64,000 bases of DNA, taken from contig CAZUXY010000001.1 in NCBI GenBank assembly GCA_964624235.1, forward strand, positions 124,001 through 188,000. The letters run 5' to 3'. Shown here piece by piece: positions 48,506 through 57,381 of this stretch. The notes beneath the pieces were generated by a model. That model worked only from the letters and a program-made list of their open reading frames with translations, was not told the DNA's origin and searched no databases. The translations under genes were made by a program, and so were the position numbers. How positions within the stretch are numbered: the first letter of the stretch is position 1; every line of letters begins with the position of its first letter. Source of the stretch: CAZUXY01 sp964624235. Its GTDB lineage: Bacteria > Spirochaetota > UBA4802 > UBA5368.

Positions 48506-50527
48506 TCAGGTACGTGAACACACTGTGTCTATTTCCAGGGCCGCCAGAAAACCTCCGTGTATTGCGTCGTTAAGACGTGAAGGCTTTATGCAATCACCGA
48601 CAGCTTTATACGGAATTCCTGTCTCCTGTATACGGCCGGAGATGCTCTTTACCGGTCGTGATCCCGCTGCAATCACGACGTTGTCGTACTCTCTGGTCTC
48701 TTTTTTCCCTTCCCTTTCGAAATCCACGACGGCACCGGCTACCGAGAGCACCTTTGCCCCGGTGATAATCTCCACTCCGTAACGATCCAGGTTGATGTTC
48801 ACCACCCATCGTGTCGACCGCCCAATATCATTACCCGCCCGCGGAAGCATTTCGAATACCGTTACCTCTTTGGACCCGTGGAACATCAGTTCCCTCAGGC
48901 GATATTCCGGCTCCGCGCCATGGGCAAAAAGGAAGTGCAGCGTCTCGGGGGTCAGGGTTCCTTTAACCGCCAGAAAAAGCGCGGTCTCCAGTCCTACGGC
49001 GCCGCCGCCGATGACCGCAACCCGCTTCCCCACCGGCGTGTTTTCCCGAAGCAGCTTCCAGGCCGAAAGCACCTTTTCGTCTTCGAGCCCTTTAACAGGA
49101 GGGTAAAACGCCTCTGCACCCTCAGCGACTATAATAAAATCCGGACCGCTTTCTCTGATCGTTTCAACGGTAACTTCGGTGTTGACTTTTACCGGTATGT
49201 TAAGTGCGCGTATCATTGCCTTGTAATAACGGATTATCTCCCACAGTTCGTTCTTGTGTGGTGGTGCGCCGGCAATCCACAGCTGGCCGCCTATTTCTCC
49301 TTCCTTTTCATAGATTTCCACCCGGTGCCCGGCTGTGGCAGCGGTTACACCTGCCTCCAGCCCTGCGGGCCCGGCCCCGATCACCATTATCTTTCGTGGT
49401 CGTGTCGTTTTCTTTACTACTCTTTCACCTTCGTATCCCGCCCTGGGATTTGCGATACAGAACACCGGTTTTCCGCTGAATATCGTATCGGTGCAACCCT
49501 GGTTACAGGCGACGCAGGGACGTATCTCGTCGGTCCTTCCTTCAAAGGCTTTTCTGGGCCATTCCGGGTCGGCGATAAGCACACGTCCCAGGTTTACCAT
49601 GTCTGCCACCCCGTCCCTGATGAGTTTTTCCGCAATGTCGGGATTGGAGATACGGTTTGAGGCCATTACAGGAATCGATACCGCCCGTTTGATATTGAAA
49701 GCAAGATAGGTATAGGCCCCCCGGGGGACGTCCATAGGAAGCTGAGGTACCCGGGTTTCATGCCATCCCCCGGTTACGTTGATTAGATTCACCCCGGCCT
49801 GCTCATACACGCGCGCAATAGCGGGGGTCTCTTCGTCGGTGTTGCTGCCCGGCACGAAATCGTTGCCGGCCATTCGTACGCTGATAGGGTAGTCCCTGCC
49901 CAGGGTTTTCCTCATCGATTCGATGATTTCCCGGGGAAACCTGATCCTGTTCTCAAAGGAACCTCCATATTCGTCGGTACGCAGGTTTTTCACCGGTGAG
50001 AGGAACTGAGTGATAAGATACCCGGCCGATGCGATGATTTCCACTCCGTCAAACCCCGCCTCTTTCGCCCTCACGGCCGCTTTAACGAAAGCTTCCTGGG
50101 TATTTTTAATATCTTCCAGGGTCATTTCCCTGGGTGTTTCTTTCGTATAACGTGAGTATATCTCGGATGGGGCCAGGGCCCTATTTCCATCTATCAGGAC
50201 TGAGTAAGTATAGGCACCGGCATGGAACAGCTGTATCCATGCCCTGGCACCTTCTTCTTGTATTATTCGGGTAAGCTTTTTAAATGAAGGAACAGTATCA
50301 TCACCAGCGATGGAAAGAGGTATTATGCCGGCACCCAATCTGTCCACACCGACCGGACCCACCGTTACCATGCCGGTTCCTCCCCTGGCCTTTTCAGCAA
50401 AATAGTGATAATAGCGGTCGTTCAGCCTGCTATCATAGGAAAACAGCAGGCCCAGTGAAGGGTAGGCTATACGGTTTTTTATTTCAACTCCGTTGATTTT
50501 AATAGGGCTGAACAGGTAGGTGTACAT
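48506..50527 (-). CDS. NADH:flavin oxidoreductase, Old Yellow Enzyme/2,4-dienoyl-CoA reductase type
   Basis: A multidomain flavin/Fe-S enzyme of 673 residues. The N-terminal FMN TIM barrel (1-335) has SPIKINGVEIKNRI, GVEIIASAGYL and MVNLGRVLIADPEW; a 4Fe-4S site follows as C-x2-C-x3-C-x11-C (CVACNQGC...C). A Rossmann FAD domain (MVIGAGPAGLEAG, about 375) and NAD domain (VAVIGGGAVGLE) complete it. The family reduces C=C bonds of enoyl or dienoyl-CoA or enones with NAD(P)H. The start at 50527 is supported by AAGGAG 6-7 nt upstream. The FabK-like flavoenzyme gene precedes it, with a hairpin between. Confidence 0.93.
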   Translation of the reverse strand: MYTYLFSPIKINGVEIKNRIAYPSLGLLFSYDSRLNDRYYHYFAEKARGGTGMVTVGPVGVDRLGAGIIPLSIAGDDTVPSFKKLTRIIQEEGARAWIQLFHAGAYTYSVLIDGNRALAPSEIYSRYTKETPREMTLEDIKNTQEAFVKAAVRAKEAGFDGVEIIASAGYLITQFLSPVKNLRTDEYGGSFENRIRFPREIIESMRKTLGRDYPISVRMAGNDFVPGSNTDEETPAIARVYEQAGVNLINVTGGWHETRVPQLPMDVPRGAYTYLAFNIKRAVSIPVMASNRISNPDIAEKLIRDGVADMVNLGRVLIADPEWPRKAFEGRTDEIRPCVACNQGCTDTIFSGKPVFCIANPRAGYEGERVVKKTTRPRKIMVIGAGPAGLEAGVTAATAGHRVEIYEKEGEIGGQLWIAGAPPHKNELWEIIRYYKAMIRALNIPVKVNTEVTVETIRESGPDFIIVAEGAEAFYPPVKGLEDEKVLSAWKLLRENTPVGKRVAVIGGGAVGLETALFLAVKGTLTPETLHFLFAHGAEPEYRLRELMFHGSKEVTVFEMLPRAGNDIGRSTRWVVNINLDRYGVEIITGAKVLSVAGAVVDFEREGKKETREYDNVVIAAGSRPVKSISGRIQETGIPYKAVGDCIKPSRLNDAIHGGFLAALEIDTVCSRT

Positions 50528-50620
50528 TGAAAGCTCCTTTGAACATAACAATGTAATGTCAGGTGTAGTACACCATAGTTTCCGGTATTGTCTGAACGCA
50601 AGTCCTTTTTAGCGTTAAAG

Positions 50621-50675
50621 ATTCGGGGACGCCTGTGAATTCAATTTTCAAGTACAACAGGTCTTGTCCCCGAAT
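50621..50675. repeat. Imperfect palindrome between two flavoenzyme genes
   Basis: ATTCGGGGAC (50621-50630) pairs with GTCCCCGAAT (50666-50675), and inner CCTGT/ACAGG arms extend the stem around an AT-rich loop. It may be a terminator of the leftward gene at 50706-51743, or a solo REP-like element; GGGGAC/GTCCCC ends are typical of REP-type repeats. There is no T-run on the minus strand. Confidence 0.5.
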
Positions 50676-50705
50676 AGAAAAACAGACAGTAAACCTGTAG
50701 TGATA

Positions 50706-51743
50706 TTAACCTATCATGGTGCCAACGGTTTTTTTAACCGCTTTTGCTTCACTTACAATACGTTTGATTATATCGGCGACCTTGGGCGTATCTTTAATTA
50801 TACCGGTAACCTGTCCCAGGGGGAGTACTCCTTTTTCGTTGTCTCCGTTGACTGTACCTACCTTAAAAGCCTTGAATCCATTCGCCATCGTGGCCATCTG
50901 GCGTGCCTTACCGTATCCTGAAAGGAGTATAGCGAAAGCCAGCTTCATCCATGGAAATCCCAGAGAATTCGCTATTTCACGGGAGTTGTAGGCAGCGGTG
51001 ATCAGGTTCAGCGGTTTCTTTGCAATTTTTAACGCCTTTTCTGATTTCATGAACCGCGCGGGGAGACCGTCGATTTTCGGGGTGTAAATCGTATCATAGA
51101 CGGTCTTCTCGATGCTTAGCTTTTTCATCTGCTCGTGCACCGGGCTTTCCACCGAATTCATGAACCGTGTACCCATGGATACACCTTCTGCGCCCAGCGC
51201 CAGCGCGGCCGCAAGCCCCCTCCCGTCTGCGAAACCCCCTGCGGCGATTACAGGGATCTTCACCGTGTCGACAATGCTGGGGATGAGTACCAGCGAGGTG
51301 ACCGCCCCACCGTGACCTGCCGCTTCGTGGCCGGTAACGATCAGGGCGTCGGCTCCTGATTTTTCCGCCGCCAGTGCATGCCGGTGTGTGGTCACGGTGG
51401 CTATCACTTTCCCACCGTACGCATGAGCCCCCTCGGTGATCCGGTCGCCCTTGCCAAGTGCGTAATTGATTACCGGTACCTTTTCCTCTATAAGCACCAT
51501 GGCGTTGCGTTCAGCGCCGGGAAAGTACAGGGCTATGTTGGCGCCGAATGGTTTCTTGGTAAGCTTGCGTATTTCACGCACCGCTTCACGTGTCTGTTCC
51601 GCAGTGAGAATACCGGTGGCGAGTATGCCCAGACCCCCCGCATTGCTTACGGCGGCGACCAGTCTGGGCACGCTGATCCAGCTCATGCCGGAAAGTATGA
51701 TAGGGTATTCGATGCCGAAAAGCCTGGTAATACGGGTTTTCAT
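50706..51743 (-). CDS. Nitronate monooxygenase / FabK-like FMN enzyme
   Basis: An FMN-dependent TIM-barrel enzyme of 345 residues. Family features are IEYPIILSGMSWIS and AVSNAGGLGIL at the N-terminus, GHEAAGHGG (catalytic His in nitronate monooxygenase) near 138-146 and VIAAGGFADGRGLAAALALGAEGVSMGTRF. The family includes nitronate monooxygenases and enoyl-ACP reductase II; the sequence cannot decide between them. GAGGAG precedes the ATG by 6-7 nt. It is upstream of the OYE-type gene on the same strand. Confidence 0.88.
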   Translation of the reverse strand: MKTRITRLFGIEYPIILSGMSWISVPRLVAAVSNAGGLGILATGILTAEQTREAVREIRKLTKKPFGANIALYFPGAERNAMVLIEEKVPVINYALGKGDRITEGAHAYGGKVIATVTTHRHALAAEKSGADALIVTGHEAAGHGGAVTSLVLIPSIVDTVKIPVIAAGGFADGRGLAAALALGAEGVSMGTRFMNSVESPVHEQMKKLSIEKTVYDTIYTPKIDGLPARFMKSEKALKIAKKPLNLITAAYNSREIANSLGFPWMKLAFAILLSGYGKARQMATMANGFKAFKVGTVNGDNEKGVLPLGQVTGIIKDTPKVADIIKRIVSEAKAVKKTVGTMIG

Positions 51744-51900
51744 TGTATGCTCCTCAGGGTTCGCAACACGGCGATCCTATTTTATTTGATTAACGCAATA
51801 TGATGTTTTCCCAGTACAGGACACCTCGGGAAATGTTTATTTTTCAAGGAATTTTTAAGTGAAGACGAGAGACAGCAGTAAAAATCGCATGATGCCGGTG

Positions 51901-52263
51901 CTACTGGTTTCTGAGATTTTTGTACACAGTATCGGAAAGAAGCCCGAGGTGTATCTGGTCGGCGATCATACTCTTCACAATAAGATTAATCTCTTTCCAC
52001 GGAATAAACCTGCCGTCATCCAGCATTACCTGCAAATGGGAATGCTCCTCGTCGAATCCCAGATTCTTTATTATGACCGGTACCGTGTCATCCCCGAAAC
52101 AGCGAAACTCCAGTTCGAGATCCAGCGTTTCCCCTTCACCCTGCTTGAAAATCTGATTAACAAAGGCATCAAGCAGCATTTCTGCGGCATGTATCTGCAT
52201 GCCCGCATCTGCAAGCATGCGTCCATAGTTCTCCATTTCATGCGATTCAGGCCGGTAGGGCAT
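51901..52263 (-). CDS. Small hypothetical protein
   Basis: A protein of 120 residues with a strong AAGGAGGAG site 8 nt before the ATG, which supports its reality. I recognise no family. It is acidic, soluble, helical at the N-terminus (ENYGRMLADAGMQIHAAEMLLDAF region) and beta-rich afterwards; two Trp/Phe-containing strands (RFIPWKEINLI) follow. There is no catalytic motif. It lies alone about 157 bp upstream of the FabK-like gene, same strand, and may share its transcript. Confidence 0.6.
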   Translation of the reverse strand: MPYRPESHEMENYGRMLADAGMQIHAAEMLLDAFVNQIFKQGEGETLDLELEFRCFGDDTVPVIIKNLGFDEEHSHLQVMLDDGRFIPWKEINLIVKSMIADQIHLGLLSDTVYKNLRNQ

Positions 52264-52567
52264 TTGTATTACTCCTCCTTAACATCCATAAGAAAGATTA
52301 TGCAGTGGGTGATACAAGGTTTTACGGCATAAAATGTCAGGCTGATACATCATATTATAACCCCAGACGGTTGAACTGGAATCAGGCGCTCAATAGAAAC
52401 AGTCATATCTGAAATTATTTCCAATCAAACGATTTCCACCATTCGACAATTCACTTTTCCGCACAATAACCCGAAAGCATTACCGTTTGCCACATGCCTG
52501 TCTGGTTCCACTTTTACCACCCGCGTGTACATAATGCCGGTATCATTTTCACGGTAATATGAAAAAA
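52264..52567. other. Intergenic region with no recognised feature
   Basis: 304 bp between the Tat amidohydrolase gene and the small hypothetical gene, both leftward. It should hold the promoter of the latter. No hairpin with a T-run or coding potential is seen. Confidence 0.4.
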
Positions 52568-54085
52568 CTAAAAGTCATAACGGTACAGGGCTCCTTCTTT
52601 CATGACCATGCGTACCGTCTTCATGGCCTTTATCTGGGTCAGCGGATTTCCTTCTACGGCGATCATGTCCGCCTTTTTACCCTTTGTGATAGTGCCAATG
52701 GCATCATCCATCCCCAGCGTTTTCGCATTGATCGATGTGGCCATCTTTAGCACATCGGCGGGAGGAATCCCCGCTGCAACGAACCTCTGCAGTTCGTCGC
52801 AGTATCGACCGAAAAAGCCGCAGTAATAACCGCCCAGATCAGTCCCTATACCTAGCTTCGCGCCTGCTCTGAAAAGTTTCCTTAAATTGGAAACCTGGTT
52901 TGCATGCATATCCATGAGATACTGCCGGTCGAAGACCAGTTTTTTTCTATCTTCCATTGAAATATTTTTTTTGCCCTGTACCACGGAAACACCGAGCTCC
53001 GATTTCATCTGCCTTACCGCCTCGGGTACCAGAAATTCAGTCCCCTGTTTTTCAACGAGTTCAAGAAGATCTTCTTCAATGAATACATCACCATAGGCCA
53101 TGAGGGTAGCGTGTATAACCATGTTTTTATTCATGAATTTTTCCACATACCGGTCCGGGATTATACCATCCAGTGGCATGTGTTCGAGCGTGTGAAAACC
53201 AAGGTCCACTCCCTTCATAAAACCCGACAGCAGCGGTTCGTGCAGGGCGCACTTGATATCGTGTAGTTTCCCTGTTTCCAGTATCGCCCGGTATCCTTCG
53301 TCGGTATGGTTCGGTAATGCCCGCGGATGATATGAATACGAATGGTCCTGGTGCAGGGTCTTGAGCCACTGCGCCCCTTTGCCTATCATTTCCAGGCACG
53401 CTTCCTTTATTTGCCCCACGGTTTCAGTACGTTCCGCATAGTTGCCCCCCAGAAGCACTTTAATGACAGGATTCGTAAAATAGGGCGCCTTCTCCGGGGC
53501 ACCCAGTATTTTTCCCTTTCTGGCGGCGACAGGGGAGAGGGAGCTAATCACCCGGGGACCTGGTATTTCCTTGCGGTCCGCCAGTGCCCTGAATTTGAGT
53601 ATCTTTCCAGGAAAACCTCCCATGTCACGTACGGTAGTGACCCCTCCCATGATACAGCTTTTGAAGTTCATGATCAGCTGATCGTTCATCTGGCGGACCG
53701 CATCAAGATTGATGTGATACATAAAAGGCACGGTCATGTGGACATGGTTGTCGATCAGTCCCGGGAGGAGCGTCATACCCTTAAGATCAACTTCATTGTA
53801 TCCCTCCGGCTTTGCCAGGCTCTTTTCCCGAACCACATCCTCTATAGCGCCGTCTTTTACCAGCACGGCCAGTCCATCCCGAAGACCGGTAAAGACCCCA
53901 TCAAATAACCTGAAATTCTTCAAAACAAGTTTTTTGATAAACTTTGGTTTCCAGTCGACCGGCTTACCGCACCCCGCAAGTGCGGTCATAAAAGTACTAC
54001 TCGTCAACAGGGCGCCGGCGCCCAGTACCGTTGCGCCAAGAAAGTCCCGCCGAGTGCTGCCCTGATTTCCGTCTTTATGTTTCAT
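52568..54085 (-). CDS. Tat-exported amidohydrolase lipoprotein
   Basis: A metal-dependent hydrolase of 505 residues. The N-terminus has the twin-arginine motif STRRDFLGATVLGAGALL and then ALAGC, a lipobox, so it should be exported folded and lipidated. Metal ligands of the amidohydrolase barrel are visible: NHVHM near 115, ALHEP, HTLEHMP and the Asp in GIGTDLGG near 415. It resembles the imidazolonepropionase-like branch. The substrate is unknown. It is preceded by 236 bp and followed by over 300 bp on its own strand, so it is monocistronic. Confidence 0.88.
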   Translation of the reverse strand: MKHKDGNQGSTRRDFLGATVLGAGALLTSSTFMTALAGCGKPVDWKPKFIKKLVLKNFRLFDGVFTGLRDGLAVLVKDGAIEDVVREKSLAKPEGYNEVDLKGMTLLPGLIDNHVHMTVPFMYHINLDAVRQMNDQLIMNFKSCIMGGVTTVRDMGGFPGKILKFRALADRKEIPGPRVISSLSPVAARKGKILGAPEKAPYFTNPVIKVLLGGNYAERTETVGQIKEACLEMIGKGAQWLKTLHQDHSYSYHPRALPNHTDEGYRAILETGKLHDIKCALHEPLLSGFMKGVDLGFHTLEHMPLDGIIPDRYVEKFMNKNMVIHATLMAYGDVFIEEDLLELVEKQGTEFLVPEAVRQMKSELGVSVVQGKKNISMEDRKKLVFDRQYLMDMHANQVSNLRKLFRAGAKLGIGTDLGGYYCGFFGRYCDELQRFVAAGIPPADVLKMATSINAKTLGMDDAIGTITKGKKADMIAVEGNPLTQIKAMKTVRMVMKEGALYRYDF

Positions 54086-54321
54086 CGCCCAGCCTCCATA
54101 CCTAAATGCTCACCCTATTATCGTATAACCCGGCTGAACCTTTGTGTCAATGATATTGAATTGCTGACAAAGGATTATTGCATCATTCCATGTAAATGGG
54201 AATAAACGGTCAGATAAAAAGAACCGCCGATACTGCGTATCTAATTGAATGTTCATAGATTTTAGTCTGACAGAAAGGTAGTTGAACATTATGCGAGAGT
54301 TGCAAGAAGCCGGAGTACAAG

Positions 54322-54924
54322 CTAAAATATCTGCATAATCGCCTCTGCCATAAGGCGGTATCCAAACACAGTGGGATGAACCAGATCGGCCTGCACCAGC
54401 TTGCGGAACTCAACCCCCTCTGCGATCTTACGCTGCCAGTATTCATGCACCTTGACCAGCGGCAGGTTGTGCTGTGTTGAAAGCGCCGAAAGCCGCTCAT
54501 AGAATTGACCGGCATAACTGTTTTCGCGGGGATTGCCCAGACACACCGAAGTGACAAGCACGATCTCTGAATCGACACCACTTCTGATCTCCCCGATTAT
54601 CTGAGATATGCTTTGCCCGAACTCATCGGGTGTATAACCGGTAAAGGCATCATTAAGGGCGAACTGAATGAATACAAGATCGGGATCGCCATCCACAACA
54701 TCATAACGTACCCTGGTCAATCCCCCCTGAGCGGTGTCGCCGGGTATACCCCGGTTCAACAGGGAAAAAGCGGCAGCGGGGTATCTGGACTTGAGCATCT
54801 CATCAAGAAAATCAAGATATCCCTTTTGCACCATCCACCCCTGGGTTAAAGAGTCCCCCAGTGCGATTATAGTTACGGGTGAACCGCTCATTAGTTTCGC
54901 AATAGTTTTTTCAGGCTTATGCAT
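54322..54924 (-). CDS. SGNH/GDSL hydrolase
   Basis: An esterase-type hydrolase of 200 residues. Block I IIALGDSLTQGW has Ser 25 as nucleophile, a Gly-containing block II (NRGIPGDTA), block III FALNDAF (Asn) and block V DLVHPTVFGY (Asp/His pair near 178-181). There is no signal peptide, so it acts in the cytoplasm. It is close to TesA/lysophospholipase L1-type enzymes. AAGGG lies 6 nt before the ATG. It is transcribed away from the epimerase-like gene. Confidence 0.9.
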   Translation of the reverse strand: MHKPEKTIAKLMSGSPVTIIALGDSLTQGWMVQKGYLDFLDEMLKSRYPAAAFSLLNRGIPGDTAQGGLTRVRYDVVDGDPDLVFIQFALNDAFTGYTPDEFGQSISQIIGEIRSGVDSEIVLVTSVCLGNPRENSYAGQFYERLSALSTQHNLPLVKVHEYWQRKIAEGVEFRKLVQADLVHPTVFGYRLMAEAIMQIF

Positions 54925-55095
54925 TCAGTGCCCTTAACAAAATATAGTTTACTTTATAACTCATTTTGTATAAGTGTAGTTATCCATAGATCATGTCAAC
55001 GAGAAAAGAACTGGGACTTCGCAAATGATCCGGACAACACGAAAATACAACAACTACAGCCCCGGAGAAAGGGTGTGCTTTTATGGAGGAATAAT

Positions 55096-56100
55096 ATGAA
55101 AAAGGTTCTGATTACAGGAGGGACGGGTTTTATAGGGAACAGCCTGGTGGAAGCTAATCTCAGGAAAAAAAACAAGGTAAGGGTGCTTGTACTGCCGGGT
55201 GATCCCGATGAAGCAATCCTGAAAAGCAAAAAGGTGGAAGTTGTATACGGGGATGTCAGGGATTACGCCTCGCTGGAAAAAGCCTGTAAGGGTATGGACA
55301 TCGTTTTCCACTGCGCCGCGGTAGTTACCGACTGGGCGCCCCGTAAACTCTTTGATGAAGTCACCATAGGCGGAACCGAGAATATATGCCGCGCCGCACT
55401 CAAGGCGAAGGTTAAAAGATTTGTCGATATGAGCACCAACGACGTGTTCGGCATGGATGAAAAGAATGTTATGGATGAAACCTTCCCGCTGCGTCCGTGG
55501 AATGAACCGTATCCCGATACGAAAATAGCTGCGGAACGGATTACCTGGGAGTATTATAAAAAAGGACTCCCGGTAACCATGGTTTATCCCTGCTGGGTTT
55601 TCGGACCCGGGGACAAGACCTTTGTTCCGCTCATTGCCGATGCCATTGTCAAACGAGAACTGATATTCTGGCGGAGGGATGTCATTGTATGGCCTACCTA
55701 TATTGAAAACCTGGTGGATCTGCTCATGCTGATAGCCGAAGACCGTCGTGCGGTGGGGAACGGTTATCTGGTGCACGATGGTGAATCAATCACGTTCCAG
55801 GAGTTCTGCACCGACATCGCGAAATCCCTCGGTGTGCCGCCGATAAAGACTCACATCCCCTATTTCCTTGCGTATGTCGCATCATGGTGTATGGAACTGG
55901 TATGGAAGGCGCTGAAGATCAAGACCAGACCGCTCCTGACCACCTATACGGTCAAAAACCTTGGTTCCCGCTTCAGGTTCTCAATCGCGAAAGCAGAAAG
56001 GGAACTGGGATGGAAACCGAGGATTCCGTTCAGGAAAGGATTCGAGAAAACCATGGAATGGTTGAAAACGCTGGATGCGGCGACGCTGAAACAGAAGTAA
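55096..56100 (+). CDS. NAD-dependent epimerase/dehydratase (3-beta-HSD-like extended SDR)
   Basis: An extended short-chain dehydrogenase of 334 residues. The Rossmann motif is ITGGTGFIGNSLV at residues 6-18, FHCAAVVTDW (about 73) and the active-site pair in YPDTKIAAE (YxxxK). A mid-chain ERITWEYYKKGLPVTMVYPCWVFGPGD follows the family. It probably oxidises or reduces a sterol-like, sugar or lipid hydroxyl. The ATG at 55096 is fixed by GGAGGA 5 nt upstream; the frame is open to 54919, but that extension is not family-like. It converges with ackA, 11 bp between stops. Confidence 0.9.
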   Translation: MKKVLITGGTGFIGNSLVEANLRKKNKVRVLVLPGDPDEAILKSKKVEVVYGDVRDYASLEKACKGMDIVFHCAAVVTDWAPRKLFDEVTIGGTENICRAALKAKVKRFVDMSTNDVFGMDEKNVMDETFPLRPWNEPYPDTKIAAERITWEYYKKGLPVTMVYPCWVFGPGDKTFVPLIADAIVKRELIFWRRDVIVWPTYIENLVDLLMLIAEDRRAVGNGYLVHDGESITFQEFCTDIAKSLGVPPIKTHIPYFLAYVASWCMELVWKALKIKTRPLLTTYTVKNLGSRFRFSIAKAERELGWKPRIPFRKGFEKTMEWLKTLDAATLKQK

Positions 56101-56111
56101 TTTGAGGTGCC

Positions 56112-57299
56112 TTATATCTGTACGCTTTTTTTAACAGACTCGCGCACTTCCCGGCAGATCTGAAGTTCCTCGTTGGCGGCTATTACCATACCGGCGATAG
56201 GGCTTGTGTGTTTTGTAATAAAAGAGCGATGGTTGTTATTTGATTTGTCATCAACCTCTATTCCCAGGTACGAGAAATGAGAAAGCACTTCTTTTCTAAG
56301 TTTCCATGAATGCTCTCCTATCCCCCCGGTGAACACGATTGCGTCGATGCCGTTCATTACGGCTATATAAGAACCGATTGTAGCGACCAGCCTGTTGATA
56401 AGTATACTGTTCGCCAGACCCGCCCTGGTGTCGCCTGCAAGGGCCAGTTCTTCTATGGTACGGTAATCACTGCTTTTCCCGCTTATGCCGAGGAGACCTG
56501 ACTGCCTGTTTATAATCTCCTTCGTTTGCTCCGTGGTGAACCCCTGCGTGAGCAGAAAGAGTATAATCTCAGGATCGAAGGAACCGCTTCGGGTTCCCAT
56601 GGGCAGCCCTTCCAGCGGTGTAAAGCCCATTGATGTATCAAAACTCTCCCCGTGGCGGACGGCGCAGATACTCTGGCCGTTGCCGAGGTGACAGGTGATT
56701 ATCTTCAAATCGGATGCGGGTTTTCCCATCAATTCGGCGGCCCTGTACGTCACGTACTTGTGACTGGTTCCGTGAAACCCGTATTTTCTGATGCCGAATT
56801 TGTGATAAAGATCCAGTGGCAGCGCATATAGAAATATTTCTTCCGGCATGGTTTGATGGAAAGCGGTATCGAAAACGGCGAATTGGGGTATACCAGGAAG
56901 CGCACCCGCAAGTATTTCTATGCAGGACACATTAATGGGATTATGGAGCGGCGCGAGGTAAGAAATCTTCTTAAGTTCATCGACCACCCCGCGGGTTATT
57001 CCGGTAATCGACTTATATCGTTCCCCACCGTGGACCACCCGGTGACCTACGGCGGTTATATCTTTACGACTCTTCAGGACCTGAAGCGTTTCCATCTGGT
57101 TCAGCATGTCTGTAATAGCATCCCCATGGGTACTGATAATGCAGTTTTCCTTCCCGGAGTTGATGTTTCTTAAACAGGACCCCGTAAATGCCGTTCCAAT
57201 GCCGTCATAATGTCCCCTGATCAGCACCTCTTCGGTAGCACCGTTGAAGAGTTGGAATTTCAGCGAACTGCTGCCGGCGTTTACCACCAGTATTTTCAT
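56112..57299 (-). CDS. ackA: Acetate kinase
   Basis: Transfers phosphate from acetyl phosphate to ADP, giving acetate and ATP. The family start MKILVVNAGSSSLKFQLF is at ATG 57299; the GTG at 57338 would add 13 unrelated residues. GHRVVHGG, FDTAFHQTMP (catalytic Asp), CHLGNGQSICAV and FTGGIGEHSWKLR are present; the length of 395 is usual. It follows xsc on the same strand, separated by 82 bp that contain a strong hairpin. Its substrate acetyl phosphate is the product of Xsc, so together they conserve energy as ATP. Confidence 0.96.
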   Translation of the reverse strand: MKILVVNAGSSSLKFQLFNGATEEVLIRGHYDGIGTAFTGSCLRNINSGKENCIISTHGDAITDMLNQMETLQVLKSRKDITAVGHRVVHGGERYKSITGITRGVVDELKKISYLAPLHNPINVSCIEILAGALPGIPQFAVFDTAFHQTMPEEIFLYALPLDLYHKFGIRKYGFHGTSHKYVTYRAAELMGKPASDLKIITCHLGNGQSICAVRHGESFDTSMGFTPLEGLPMGTRSGSFDPEIILFLLTQGFTTEQTKEIINRQSGLLGISGKSSDYRTIEELALAGDTRAGLANSILINRLVATIGSYIAVMNGIDAIVFTGGIGEHSWKLRKEVLSHFSYLGIEVDDKSNNNHRSFITKHTSPIAGMVIAANEELQICREVRESVKKSVQI

Positions 57300-57339
57300 G
57301 AATGTGTCCGAGACCGCCTTTATTCCTCTAGACGGCACT

Positions 57340-57370
57340 GCAGGGCCGCGGCTTTGAACCGCGGCCCTGC
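57340..57370 (-). terminator. GC-rich hairpin between xsc and ackA
   Basis: GCAGGGCCGCGG (57340-57351) pairs perfectly with CCGCGGCCCTGC (57359-57370) around a 7-nt loop. It begins 12 bp after the xsc stop. No T-run follows on the minus strand, so it may act as a partial terminator or as an RNA-stabilising hairpin setting the xsc:ackA ratio. Confidence 0.6.
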
Positions 57371-57381
57371 GGCCAGGAGGT

